Below, piece by piece: positions 1 to 7,773 of a stretch of DNA of 64,000 nucleotides. The stretch covers positions 35,221-99,220 of the forward strand of contig JAVMKI010000059.1 in NCBI GenBank assembly GCA_031732755.1. Reading direction: 5' to 3'. This DNA comes from Contendibacter sp031732755. Lineage in GTDB: Bacteria; Pseudomonadota; Gammaproteobacteria; Competibacterales; Competibacteraceae. The position numbers and the translations under genes were made by a program. How positions within the stretch are numbered: position 1 is the first letter of the stretch; each line of letters starts with the position of its first letter. The notes under the pieces are model-generated. The model was not told the DNA's origin. It ran no database searches and saw only the letters and a program-made list of their open reading frames with translations.

Positions 1-1
1 C

Positions 2-97
2 TTCCGCGCCAGCAACCGCAACAAGCGGCGCGGCATTCATAATCTGGATGTGTTTTACAATCATCTTCGCGCACTGAATGACAGCCGCCATGAATGA
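2..97 (+). CDS. C-terminal end of an upstream gene, probably DpdA
   Basis: An open frame enters from the left edge and stops at TGA 95-97, giving a tail rich in Arg, Asn and Lys (key stretch NRNKRRGIHNLDVFYN). The next gene starts inside this tail, so the two genes are translationally coupled. The downstream gene is a DpdB-type protein, and in DNA 7-deazaguanine clusters dpdA (a tRNA-guanine transglycosylase-like enzyme that inserts the base into DNA) commonly lies directly upstream of dpdB. The DpdA call rests on that context and on a general resemblance of the tail; only 31 residues are visible. Confidence 0.45.
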   Translation, partial: FRASNRNKRRGIHNLDVFYNHLRALNDSRHE

Positions 98-1184
98 AAC
101 ACTTGTTTATACTGCTTTGCTACCTCATCAAAGCGCCCAGCACACAGTACTGGCTTTTTGTGCGCCCGCTAAAGATGTGCTGCGTTTTGCCATAATCGAC
201 CGCATTGGCCGTAATGAAGATGGTAGTCTACATGGATTCCAACGGCCACAGGTGGCGAACCACATCCGGGAAATCCGCCATTACTTGGCTAGTGATGACG
301 CGATCCTACCCAATTCAGTGGTGGTGGCTTTCACCAAAGATGCCGGCGTGGAGATCGAACCGCTGAGTAATGGCTTGGCGCGGGTGCGGATTCCGTTGAC
401 CGATCCGCCATTGGGGTTTGTAGTGGATGGCCAGCAACGACTGACTGCGCTATCGGACCTGCTGGATAAGCCCTTTGAGGTTCTGGTGTCGGTATTGATC
501 TGCCTGGGGTCGGAGGAATTACGCAAGCAGTTTATTCTGATTAACAACACCCGTGCTTTGCCTAAGACGTTGATTTACGAACTCCTACCGACGGTGGAGG
601 GCCTGCCAGCGCGGCTTTCATCGCGTTCCCTGGCGGCGGCATTGGTGGAACGCCTCAACTACGATGAAGATTCTTCGCTGCACGGCCAAATCAAGCAGCA
701 CACCAATCCTACTGGCATGCTTCAAGATACTGCGGTGCAGAAGATTATCATGACTTCGCTAGAAAATGGCGCCATGCGAAACTTTCTCAGCGACAGTGAT
801 GATGGCTTTGATCGCTGTTTTCAATTGATCAGCAATTTTTTCCGGGCAACACAGCAGGTCTTTCCGGAGGCTTGGTTTGGTCAAAATCCCCGCACCTCTC
901 GCCTCGTACATAGCGCCGGTATCGTGGGAATGAGCCAAGTGATGGAATATCTCCACGCTACTGATCGTGCTTTTCAAGCCGAAGATTTTATTCCCAGCCT
1001 ACGCTTGCTGGAAGATCGCACCGCTTGGATGAGCGGTACTTGGTCCTTCGATGGTGAAACGATGAAATGGAATTCCATCCAATTCGTGCCTAAACATTAC
1101 CGAGCGTTGAGCGACTATCTAGTCGGTATTATTCGCCGGCAACGGCGTCAGGCCGCCTTGGCGCCTACTACAGCCTCGGTATAA
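90..1184 (+). CDS. dpdB: DGQHR-domain protein, DpdB family (DNA 7-deazaguanine modification)
   Basis: The protein of about 364 residues carries the DGQHR-family signature as DGQQR near residue 113 (context FVVDGQQRLTAL), followed by an FILINNTR segment typical of the family. DndB of phosphorothioation systems and DpdB of the 7-deazaguanine (dpd) system share this fold. DpdB works with DpdA, which exchanges guanine in DNA for preQ0. Two starts are possible, ATG 78 and ATG 90; I prefer 90, which overlaps the stop of the upstream gene by eight bases, but neither has a clear ribosome site. A queuosine-precursor transporter follows convergently, which supports the dpd rather than the dnd assignment. 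The rest of the cluster lies left of the window. Confidence 0.8.
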   Translation: MNETLVYTALLPHQSAQHTVLAFCAPAKDVLRFAIIDRIGRNEDGSLHGFQRPQVANHIREIRHYLASDDAILPNSVVVAFTKDAGVEIEPLSNGLARVRIPLTDPPLGFVVDGQQRLTALSDLLDKPFEVLVSVLICLGSEELRKQFILINNTRALPKTLIYELLPTVEGLPARLSSRSLAAALVERLNYDEDSSLHGQIKQHTNPTGMLQDTAVQKIIMTSLENGAMRNFLSDSDDGFDRCFQLISNFFRATQQVFPEAWFGQNPRTSRLVHSAGIVGMSQVMEYLHATDRAFQAEDFIPSLRLLEDRTAWMSGTWSFDGETMKWNSIQFVPKHYRALSDYLVGIIRRQRRQAALAPTTASV

Positions 1185-1227
1185 AACGCAAACCAGAGAT
1201 CATCTGGCTTACAAGGGAATTTCTAGC

Positions 1228-1926
1228 CTACACCTTCAATGGGTTAAAGTTGGTCTGGGTGTCGTACACATCGACGCCCTCGCGCCGCTTGAGAGTGTTG
1301 ACCACCCAGTAGGTCAGCGGAGTGGCGGCGGCCTCATAAACCGACTTGGCCAGCCATTGCACCAGAATGGCGACCAGCAACACCTCTGGTGGCAGCACCC
1401 CGGTAAACGCCACGGTAATGAACACCGCCGAATCCAGCAATTGCCCGACCAGGGTCGAGCCGATGGTGCGCATCCACAGCCAGCGCCCTTGCGTGAGAAT
1501 CTTCATCCGCGCCAGCACGTAGGCGTTGACGAACTCCCCGACCAAGTAGGCCAGGAACGAGGCCAGCAACAAGCGTGGGGTATAGCCGAGGATGCGCTCG
1601 AACGCCGCCTGCCCGTCCCAGAATCCGGCCGGCGGCAGAACCTGGGCCAGGGCGATGGCCAGCACCGCCAGCAGGTTGCAGGCGAACCCCAGCCAGATCA
1701 CCTGCCGGGCACGGCCGTAGCCGTACACCTCGGTCAGCACGTCGCCGAGCAGGTAACTGAGCGGAAAGATGATCACCCCGGCCGGCATGACCAGGGAACC
1801 CACTGCGAACAGCTTGACCGCGATGATGTTCGCGACTAGCAGGCTGGTGACGAACCCGGCCACGATCCACACGAAAGCGGTGGAATGGCTATCCGTAGGA
1901 TTCAGACCCTGAAGAGCAGGTTTCAT
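1228..1926 (-). CDS. yhhQ: Queuosine precursor transporter (YhhQ/DUF165, ECF-like)
   Basis: This hydrophobic protein of about 232 residues has about six membrane helices and family features such as LLVANIIAVKLF, FPLSYLLGDVLTEVYGYGRAR and a C-terminal LAKSVYEAAATPLTYWVV. YhhQ proteins import 7-deazaguanines (preQ0/preQ1) for queuosine synthesis. ATG 1926 is chosen because the longer frame starts with TTG at 1989 and adds a poorly conserved tail. An AGGA sequence lies about 12 bases upstream. The gene converges on dpdB with a 43-bp gap. Next to a dpd gene its cargo is likely preQ0 destined for DNA as well as tRNA. The family call is strong; the link to DNA modification is inferred from position. 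Confidence 0.88.
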   Translation of the reverse strand: MKPALQGLNPTDSHSTAFVWIVAGFVTSLLVANIIAVKLFAVGSLVMPAGVIIFPLSYLLGDVLTEVYGYGRARQVIWLGFACNLLAVLAIALAQVLPPAGFWDGQAAFERILGYTPRLLLASFLAYLVGEFVNAYVLARMKILTQGRWLWMRTIGSTLVGQLLDSAVFITVAFTGVLPPEVLLVAILVQWLAKSVYEAAATPLTYWVVNTLKRREGVDVYDTQTNFNPLKV

Positions 1927-2279
1927 AACGATTATGTTTCCTACCGGTATCGGGATAATTGGTACTGGTTCAGTCTGATTATTATACAACCTATTGATTA
2001 TTAAATTAAAGATCCTTGGTAGATTGTTATTTAGAGTTGGCTCCTCTGGACGGAATTCAGCCTGCCGAGCAGCTAAAAATAACTTAAAGTTATTTTAGAT
2101 CAATTAGTTATCTTCTTAGATCTGGGCCCCAGCCCGGCTGGCTTCACAAGAACCTGTGGATTATTCTGAATAATCTATTATATTCAAACGGTTATCGCGA
2201 AAATTTTACTGAACCAGCGCCCTCTACACCTATGGCCCAAAAATGAAGGAATCGTACCCCGTGAAGACTGGGATGTTCT
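1927..2279. other. AT-rich non-coding gap upstream of yhhQ
   Basis: About 350 bp of AT-rich DNA separates yhhQ from a short hypothetical frame. A small dyad lies near 2075-2096 (AATAACTT / AAGTTATT), and yhhQ must be transcribed leftward from here. I looked for a preQ1 riboswitch on the minus strand and could not support one. No tRNA or coding sequence is recognised. Confidence 0.4.
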
Positions 2280-2663
2280 TCAACGCGGCCGCTCCCCGCC
2301 AGGCTGATCATTTCGCAGGCTTTTTTCTAGAACAGCAAACTCGGTTTGAGAGGTGTTCTTCCATGGGGATTCATGCTCCTCATGTCCCACTTTTACCCTG
2401 AAACCTACTGTCTTACAGCCCGTTTTACGAAAATTAAGAGCGAAGATGGCTGCTTCTCGTCGCGCTCCAGCCAGGTTTGCTATCCTAGTTTTTTTAGATG
2501 CCCGTTCGAGATGGTCGGACAAGGCCTGCCGTAACGCCAGGTAGCTGGTGTGCAGCAGTGCGTTTTCCAAGCGGTCGATGTTGAATTCGGCTTGAGGGTC
2601 GGTCGAGAACCATTCTAAATGACCCGTCATCCATTCTTTCAACGCCATCGTTTTCCGTGGCAA
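2280..2663 (-). CDS. Hypothetical protein, possibly the 3' part of a frameshifted gene
   Basis: A 127-residue frame with a predicted helical section (EFNIDRLENALLHTSY) and a basic C-terminal part. I do not recognise a family. A second frame on the same strand (2494-2715) begins with a natural-looking start, MRNIIVSINVGF, and loses plausible protein character where this frame gains it. The two may therefore be halves of one gene with a frameshift near 2640. Surrounding DNA is AT-rich and gene-poor, as in a decayed mobile region. Confidence that this is a functional gene is low. Confidence 0.3.
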   Translation of the reverse strand: MPRKTMALKEWMTGHLEWFSTDPQAEFNIDRLENALLHTSYLALRQALSDHLERASKKTRIANLAGARREAAIFALNFRKTGCKTVGFRVKVGHEEHESPWKNTSQTEFAVLEKSLRNDQPGGERPR

Positions 2664-3079
2664 GATTTTCTGTTTCCCTAAACCCCACGTTGATGCTGAC
2701 GATGATATTGCGCATGCTGGCTACCTCTGGCGGTAAGACTATAGTCTTTGATTATGCTGCTTTTTTTCTAATCGTACAGGTCGAAATAATTGCGAAATTC
2801 ACACCCACCAACGAATCAGTTGGCATCCGATAAAATTACATAATATGTAAAACGAAATTACCGGCTCGGCTTTGATTATATTTTTTATACCATCATATTT
2901 TTCTCTACCCCCCATCCCTCAAAAAACACCTCAGTCTCGACGAACCCGCCGCCAATCACCTGTTTTTCGATAGGGCAGCGACCGGAGTAAAAAATCCCCG
3001 TTTTCGGGTGGTTAAGGAGTACGAAAAACCCCGCCGGATTGTTAGACTGTGCGGAAATTCCATTTGGGGGTTTTCGGAT
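2664..3079. other. AT-rich gap with inverted repeats ahead of the resolvase
   Basis: This stretch is AT-rich up to about 2920. Close to the resolvase it contains an imperfect inverted repeat: CGAAAAACCCC near 3020-3032 against GGGGGTTTTCGG near 3066-3077, which ends just before the resolvase start. Serine resolvases usually bind dyad sites next to their own gene, so this may be an operator or part of a res site. No gene is recognised here. Confidence 0.35.
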
Positions 3080-3643
3080 ATGTTGATCGGTTACATGCGA
3101 GTGTCGTCCGACTCCGACCGGCAGACCACCGACCTGCAGCGGGACGCATTATTGGCGGCGGGGGTGGACGAGCGCCATTTGTTCCAGGACAAGGCCAGCG
3201 GCGCCCGCGACGACCGACCGGGTCTGGCCCAGGCACTGGCGTTTCTCCGGCCGGGGGATGTACTGGTGGTGTGGAAGCTGGACCGGTTGGGGCGGTCGCT
3301 GCCCCACCTGATCGAAATTGTGAATGGGTTGAAGACTGCCGGGGTCGGCTTTCGCTCGCTGACCGAGCAGATGGATACCGCGACCCCGCACGGGGAGCTG
3401 CTGTTTCATCTGTTCGGGGCGCTGGCGCAGTACGAGCGGGCCTTGACCCAGGAACGGATCAAGGCGGGCCTGGCGGCGGCCCGGCGGCGGGGCCGCCGCG
3501 GCGGGCGACCAAGGGCGCTGGATGTGGAAAAACTGGAGGCGGTTCGGGCGGCTTTGGGTCGGGGAGAAAGCAAGGCGGCGGTGTGCCGGACCTTCGGGAT
3601 TCCGCGCAGTACCCTCTACGATGCGCTGGGGCGGGGGAGCTAA
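3080..3643 (+). CDS. Serine recombinase (Tn3-type resolvase/invertase)
   Basis: The 187-residue protein begins MLIGYMRVSS, with the nucleophilic serine near residue 9. It has the resolvase core segments KLDRLGRSLPHLIE and GELLFHLFGALAQYER, then a basic linker (RRRGRRGGRP) and a C-terminal helix-turn-helix ending IPRSTLYDAL. Length and domain order match Tn3 resolvases and DNA invertases, which cut and rejoin DNA at paired res or inversion sites. ATG 3080 is chosen because the family starts within one or two residues of it; the open frame extends upstream to 3008 without similarity. No transposase gene accompanies it here, so it could be a remnant of a transposon or a stand-alone multimer-resolution enzyme. 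Confidence 0.9.
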   Translation: MLIGYMRVSSDSDRQTTDLQRDALLAAGVDERHLFQDKASGARDDRPGLAQALAFLRPGDVLVVWKLDRLGRSLPHLIEIVNGLKTAGVGFRSLTEQMDTATPHGELLFHLFGALAQYERALTQERIKAGLAAARRRGRRGGRPRALDVEKLEAVRAALGRGESKAAVCRTFGIPRSTLYDALGRGS

Positions 3644-3778
3644 AGGAATCATAAGATGATATAAATTTAGGGGCATTCTAAGCCCAGCACCAAGCCGCTT
3701 GCCCTGAGCGGTCGCCGCTCGCTTCGGTTTCCAGCACGGCGGGTTAGTGCGCTCCGATACGATGCCACCCGTCGTGCT

Positions 3779-4127
3779 TTACGCCGCCGCCGGTTCGGTC
3801 GGTTCGGGTTTGACCGGTTCCGGCTTCCGCTGGCACGGGTTGATTTCGATGGCGCCTTACGGGAAGCGGGCCACGATGCGCCGCTCGCCGCCCATCGCTT
3901 CGACGAAGCGGCGCAGGGTGCTGACGTACAGGTCGGTCTGGCCTTCCATCTTGGAAATGGCGACCGGGTGGATGCCGAGCGTCGCCGCGACCTGTTGTTG
4001 GGTCAGTTCGAGCGCCCACCGCAGCTCTTGCAACGGCATTTCGTCGATCAGCCGGGGTTTCCGCCGCGCGGCGCGCCTGCCGCTCTTCCGGCATTGGCGC
4101 CACCAGGTCACGAAATTTTTTTGCCAT
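3779..4127 (-). pseudogene. Decayed XRE-family antitoxin (HigA-like), frameshift plus internal stop
   Basis: The remains start at ATG 4127 (MAKKFRDLVAPMPEERQARR). The reading frame then shifts by one near 4070-4085 into RLIDEMPLQELRWALELTQQ, with a helix-turn-helix (QQVAATLGIHPVAISKMEGQ) and the end STLRRFVEAMGGERRIVARFP. A TAA interrupts at about 3857, after which the same frame continues with GAIEINPCQRKPEPVKP to a second stop at 3779. Related antitoxins read straight through both points, so the gene carries one frameshift and one nonsense change, unless these are sequencing errors. It lies 25 bp downstream of an intact toxin-antitoxin pair and may be the leftover of a second pair. Confidence 0.7.
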
Positions 4128-4152
4128 CCGATCTCTCGCCTCCGAAGGGCGG

Positions 4153-4476
4153 TTAGAGCAGCGCATCAAGGCCCTTGCGGTCCAGCAGGTTTAGCAGCTT
4201 GAGCGAGGGACCGCTCGGATGCTTGTCGCCGATTTCCCACTGCCGCACCGTCGAGAGGCTGGTGTTGAGCACCGCCGCGAACACCGCTTGGCTCAGTCGG
4301 TGGCGCTGGCGCAGCGCGCGAATGTGCGCGCTGGAGTACGCCGGCACCGGCGGCAGGCACAGCGCGTCGTACTCCCGCAGCCGACGCCGGTCGATCAAAC
4401 CGGCCACGTGGAGGTCGGTCGCGGTCTCGTGGACCGCCGCCAGGAGGGGGCGGGTCGCTTCAGTTTGGCGGTTCAT
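4153..4476 (-). CDS. Helix-turn-helix antitoxin (HigA/XRE type)
   Basis: The 107-residue protein has an N-terminal helical part and a C-terminal Cro/C1-type helix-turn-helix (RLSQAVFAAVLNTSLSTVRQ followed by WEIGDKHPSGPSLKLLNLL). It should neutralise the toxin encoded directly upstream and repress the shared promoter. ATG 4476 overlaps the last bases of the toxin gene (ATGA arrangement), which fixes the start. Toxin-first order is typical of HigBA systems. The pairing with a RelE-like toxin is clear from position; the exact subfamily is not. Confidence 0.82.
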   Translation of the reverse strand: MNRQTEATRPLLAAVHETATDLHVAGLIDRRRLREYDALCLPPVPAYSSAHIRALRQRHRLSQAVFAAVLNTSLSTVRQWEIGDKHPSGPSLKLLNLLDRKGLDALL

Positions 4477-4844
4477 CTGCAAATCTCCGCTAAAACGTCG
4501 TTCTCGACTTGGCGGTCGAGTTCGGCCGAGGAGAGCTTCAACAAATCCGTGGCGAGGGCCTGCAATGCCGCCAATTCCTTCGCGCTCACGTTGGCCCGAA
4601 CCTTCTTCTCGAAACCGAACACGAAGAACCAACGGTCACCCTGGTGGGTGGCTACCAAGGTTCGCGCACTGCCGCTTTTGCCTCGACCAGGCAGTGCGAC
4701 GCGCTTTTTCAACACACCCCCGCCCAGGTCGGCATCGATCAGGCCGCGTTCCATTTCCAAGACCGCTTGGCACAGCGCAGCATCATTCAGGTCGGTCTTG
4801 CGCAGCCAGCGGGCGAAAGGGCGGGTCTTGAACACTCGTCTCAT
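4473..4844 (-). CDS. RelE/ParE-superfamily toxin (HigB-like)
   Basis: The 123-residue basic protein starts MRRVFKTRPFARWLRK and contains LKKRVALPGRGKSGSARTLV and GDRWFFVFGFEKKVRANV, the beta-strand core of a COG4737-type RelE relative. Such proteins usually cleave mRNA at the ribosome. It is the first gene of a two-gene operon and overlaps the antitoxin gene by four bases. The upstream region is AT-rich and should contain the promoter and operator. Confidence 0.8.
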   Translation of the reverse strand: MRRVFKTRPFARWLRKTDLNDAALCQAVLEMERGLIDADLGGGVLKKRVALPGRGKSGSARTLVATHQGDRWFFVFGFEKKVRANVSAKELAALQALATDLLKLSSAELDRQVENDVLAEICR

Positions 4845-5193
4845 TAGCAGCGAAATATATCACAAAGTGTATCTTTTAGCCACTGCGGACAATGGCAACG
4901 ATTCGAGCAAAATCCTCATACATCCCGCAAACCCACTGAACGACCTTCAGAGGCGTTTACTAAACCCCCCTGAGAACTACTCATCTAACTCATTGAAAAT
5001 GAAATACTCTAAATTTCCCTTTTCGGTGTTAACCAAACTATGCTTTGGTAAACGTTGTCGCCGACGGATATCCAGTATCGTCCTGAAATCAACTAGATAA
5101 AAATACATATTACTCAATAACATACCGCTCTGTATAAGTACAATTCACGAATCGTTGCCATGGTCCTATATCCGCCGATAGAGAGGATGAGGA
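4845..5193. other. AT-rich gap with promoter region of the toxin-antitoxin operon
   Basis: No gene is recognised between the toxin start and the terminator of the cytochrome gene. The base composition drops sharply, as in promoter regions of acquired genes. The leftward promoter of the toxin-antitoxin operon must lie in the first hundred bases. Open frames across it lack protein-like composition. Confidence 0.4.
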
Positions 5194-5215
5194 AAACCCG
5201 CCTCGCGGCGGGTTT
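5194..5215 (-). terminator. Rho-independent terminator of the FadL-cytochrome operon
   Basis: A perfect 9-bp stem (AAACCCGCC / GGCGGGTTT) with a TCGC loop lies 45 bp past the cytochrome stop. Read on the minus strand it is followed by TTTT, as expected for intrinsic termination. Confidence 0.8.
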
Positions 5216-5259
5216 CAAAAAGCGCAACGCCCGGCAATCCAGAACTAACTCACCCGGGA

Positions 5260-7734
5260 TTATTGAGTTGCCCCCACCTGCCGCAGCAGCGCCCGCACCT
5301 CGGGGTTATCCGGTTCCAGCGCCGCCAAACGCCGGGCGTACTCACGCGCCGGGTCGTGGTGACCGGCGTCGCGCTGGAACGCGGTCAGCGCCAGCAGGCT
5401 GTCGCGGTCGTTGGGATGCTTCGCCAGCACCGCTTCCAGCTCCTGAATCGCTTTCGGCCCCTGGCCGGTCCCGTTCAGCGCCACGGCATAGACATAACCG
5501 TAGCGCGGGTTGTCGCTATCCAGCCGGGCGGCTTCCGCCAGCGCGGTCAGGGCCTCGGGCAACCGTCGCTGACGGATCAACAGCAGCCCAAGCGCATGAT
5601 GGGCGGCGGCATTGCGCGGATCGCGCGCCAACGCCTGGCGCAGCGTCTTTTCACCGTCCGCGTCGCGTCCCTGGATGCGGTACAGGTCGGCGAGATTGAC
5701 CGCCGCCTGGGTGAAGTTCGGTTGCAAGTCCAGAGCAGCGCGGTAGGCGGCTTCCGCCTGGTCGAACTGGCCCTGGTCAACGTGGATCAGCCCGATGTTG
5801 AGATGCGACTCCGGGCGGTCGGCGTTGATTTGTTCGGATGCGATGTATTCGGCCACGCCCCGCTGGATCGCCCGGCGCTGGTTTTCGGTGAGCGTCTCCT
5901 GCGGCGCCGGGGCCAGCACCCGCGCGGCATCGAGCCGCACCTGCCGCACCGGGTCGTCGAGCAGCGGCAGCAGGTGTTGCACCTTCAAGTCTGGCGGCAA
6001 CGCCTCCAGTCCCCGCGCCGCCGCGCTGCGCACCAGCGGATCGGGATCGGTCAACAACGGGCTCAGCGCCTCAAACCCGGCGGGATCAAGCCGCTCGCCG
6101 AGCAGCATTGCCCCGGTGGCACGGGCGATATTCGGCTGGTCCGGGTTTCGTAGCAACGCTCGCAATAATTCCTGTGCGCTGGCGGCCTCGATCTGACCGG
6201 CGTGTAGCGCTTCGGCGAATTGTTGATGGCCAGGCAGCGGTTTACCGTACCACTTTTGGACTTGCTCCACCGCCCATTCAGCCGGTTTGTCGCCGTGGCA
6301 GCGGGTGCAGGCGTTGGGGACTCCCAGCTTGACCGTTAAGTCCGGGCGGGGAATGCGGAAGCTGTGGTCGTGGCGCGGGTCCACGATCATGTAGGTCGTG
6401 GTGGGTGCGTGGCAGGCCACGCAATCCGCACTCGGCGAACCCGCCGGATGAAAATGATGCTGGGGCGATTCGTACTTCGCCGCCAGGTGGCATTGCAGGC
6501 AAACCTGGCTGCCCGGAGCGCGCAGCTTGCCGCTGTGCGGGTCGTGGCAATCGCTGCAACTGACGCCCCGCGCCTGCATCTTGCTTTGCAGGAACGAGCC
6601 GTGGTTGAACACCTCGTCCTTCATCTGCCCGTCGGGATAGTAGAGATCGGGCGTTAGCAGCGCCAGCCGGTGGGTGTCCAGCAACGGCTTGCCGAAGACG
6701 TAATCCTCCCACAACTGCCCGCGCCGGGCGTGGCAGCGGGCGCACAACTCCTGTTCGCGGCTGGCGCCTGGGGGTGTGCTCAGCGGGACATTGCGCGTCG
6801 CCGCCAGCTTGGCCGTCCACAACACGCTGGGCTTCGGGTTCAGAAGGGGGGTTACTAGGTCCAGCCCCTTCATGGCCAGCGCGCGTAGATGCGTGTTCAG
6901 ACCGCGCCGCTCGTCGAGGGCGATAGCCAGCCCCTTGGTGGGGTTCAGCTTTTGCCAGTCCCCTTCTTTTCTGGCCCAGGCGAGGTGATCGGCGCCGGGA
7001 CCGTGACAGGCTTCGCAAGACACGTTGATCTCGGACCAGGTGGTGCTAAAACGCTTGCGTTGCGGATCGTAGTTCTTGTGCAGATTCGTGGAATGGCACT
7101 CGGCGCACATGTAATTCCAGTTCTGCTGCAAGCCGGTCCAGTGCAGCGGGTCCTGATGGGTGAGGTTCTGATCAGGATAGAGATGGAACCAGCGCTGTCC
7201 GCCCTGCTCCCTGGGCCGGCTGTCCCAGGCGAGGCCCAGCGCCTGATAGCGGCCATCGGGAAAACCGATCAGGTACTGCTGCAACGGATACACGCCGAAG
7301 GTGTAGGCGATGGCAAAGTCCTGCAATGACCCGTCCGGCCCGTCGGTACGGACCATGAATTGGCCGTCACGCCGGAAAAAAGTGGAGGTGATGCCGGCGT
7401 AGGTGAAGGACACATCGTTGAAATCCCCCAGCACGGTGTGCTCGGTGGCGGGCTGCATCGCCTGGGCGTGTTGCGAGCTTTGCCAGTGCCGGTATTCGGT
7501 TTGATGGCACTCGGCGCAGCTTTGCGCGCCGACGTAACCGCTGCCCGGCGCGACCGGTGGATGGCGGTCCGGCAGCGCCACGGGCAGGGCTTCCATCGGT
7601 TCGTTGCCGGAATGCGCCCAAGAGGCGAACCAGGCCGAGCCACCGAGCAGGAAAAAGGCTGACAACAGCAGCGCGACGAACGGGGAAAACCGCCAAAAAG
7701 AACGGAACATAGGTTCGGGGTTACCGGTAGTCAT
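5260..7734 (-). CDS. Octaheme cytochrome c with HEAT and TPR repeats
   Basis: The 824-residue protein has an N-terminal membrane anchor or signal (FVALLLSAFFLLGG) and eight CxxCH heme motifs: CAECH twice, then CEACH, CARCH, CSDCH, CLQCH, CVACH and CTRCH. The first is near residue 73 and the last near 480. Two HEAT-like repeats follow (PLLTDPDPLVRSAAARGLEA), then four to five TPRs reaching the C-terminus. It should be a periplasmic electron carrier or multiheme oxidoreductase; the TPRs suggest a protein partner. ATG 7734 and ATG 7710 are both possible starts. The gene lies 40 bp behind a fadL gene, is probably cotranscribed with it, and is followed by a terminator. The substrate cannot be told from sequence. 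Confidence 0.88.
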   Translation of the reverse strand: MTTGNPEPMFRSFWRFSPFVALLLSAFFLLGGSAWFASWAHSGNEPMEALPVALPDRHPPVAPGSGYVGAQSCAECHQTEYRHWQSSQHAQAMQPATEHTVLGDFNDVSFTYAGITSTFFRRDGQFMVRTDGPDGSLQDFAIAYTFGVYPLQQYLIGFPDGRYQALGLAWDSRPREQGGQRWFHLYPDQNLTHQDPLHWTGLQQNWNYMCAECHSTNLHKNYDPQRKRFSTTWSEINVSCEACHGPGADHLAWARKEGDWQKLNPTKGLAIALDERRGLNTHLRALAMKGLDLVTPLLNPKPSVLWTAKLAATRNVPLSTPPGASREQELCARCHARRGQLWEDYVFGKPLLDTHRLALLTPDLYYPDGQMKDEVFNHGSFLQSKMQARGVSCSDCHDPHSGKLRAPGSQVCLQCHLAAKYESPQHHFHPAGSPSADCVACHAPTTTYMIVDPRHDHSFRIPRPDLTVKLGVPNACTRCHGDKPAEWAVEQVQKWYGKPLPGHQQFAEALHAGQIEAASAQELLRALLRNPDQPNIARATGAMLLGERLDPAGFEALSPLLTDPDPLVRSAAARGLEALPPDLKVQHLLPLLDDPVRQVRLDAARVLAPAPQETLTENQRRAIQRGVAEYIASEQINADRPESHLNIGLIHVDQGQFDQAEAAYRAALDLQPNFTQAAVNLADLYRIQGRDADGEKTLRQALARDPRNAAAHHALGLLLIRQRRLPEALTALAEAARLDSDNPRYGYVYAVALNGTGQGPKAIQELEAVLAKHPNDRDSLLALTAFQRDAGHHDPAREYARRLAALEPDNPEVRALLRQVGATQ

Positions 7735-7773
7735 GCGGGCGAGCAGATGGGGGGCTGCCTTTAAGATTCTAAA

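Noticed and set aside
1927..2100. preQ1 riboswitch upstream of yhhQ
   Set aside because: The expected C-rich loop and A-rich tail arrangement of preQ1-I was not found on the minus strand, and no preQ1-II/III pattern could be aligned by eye.
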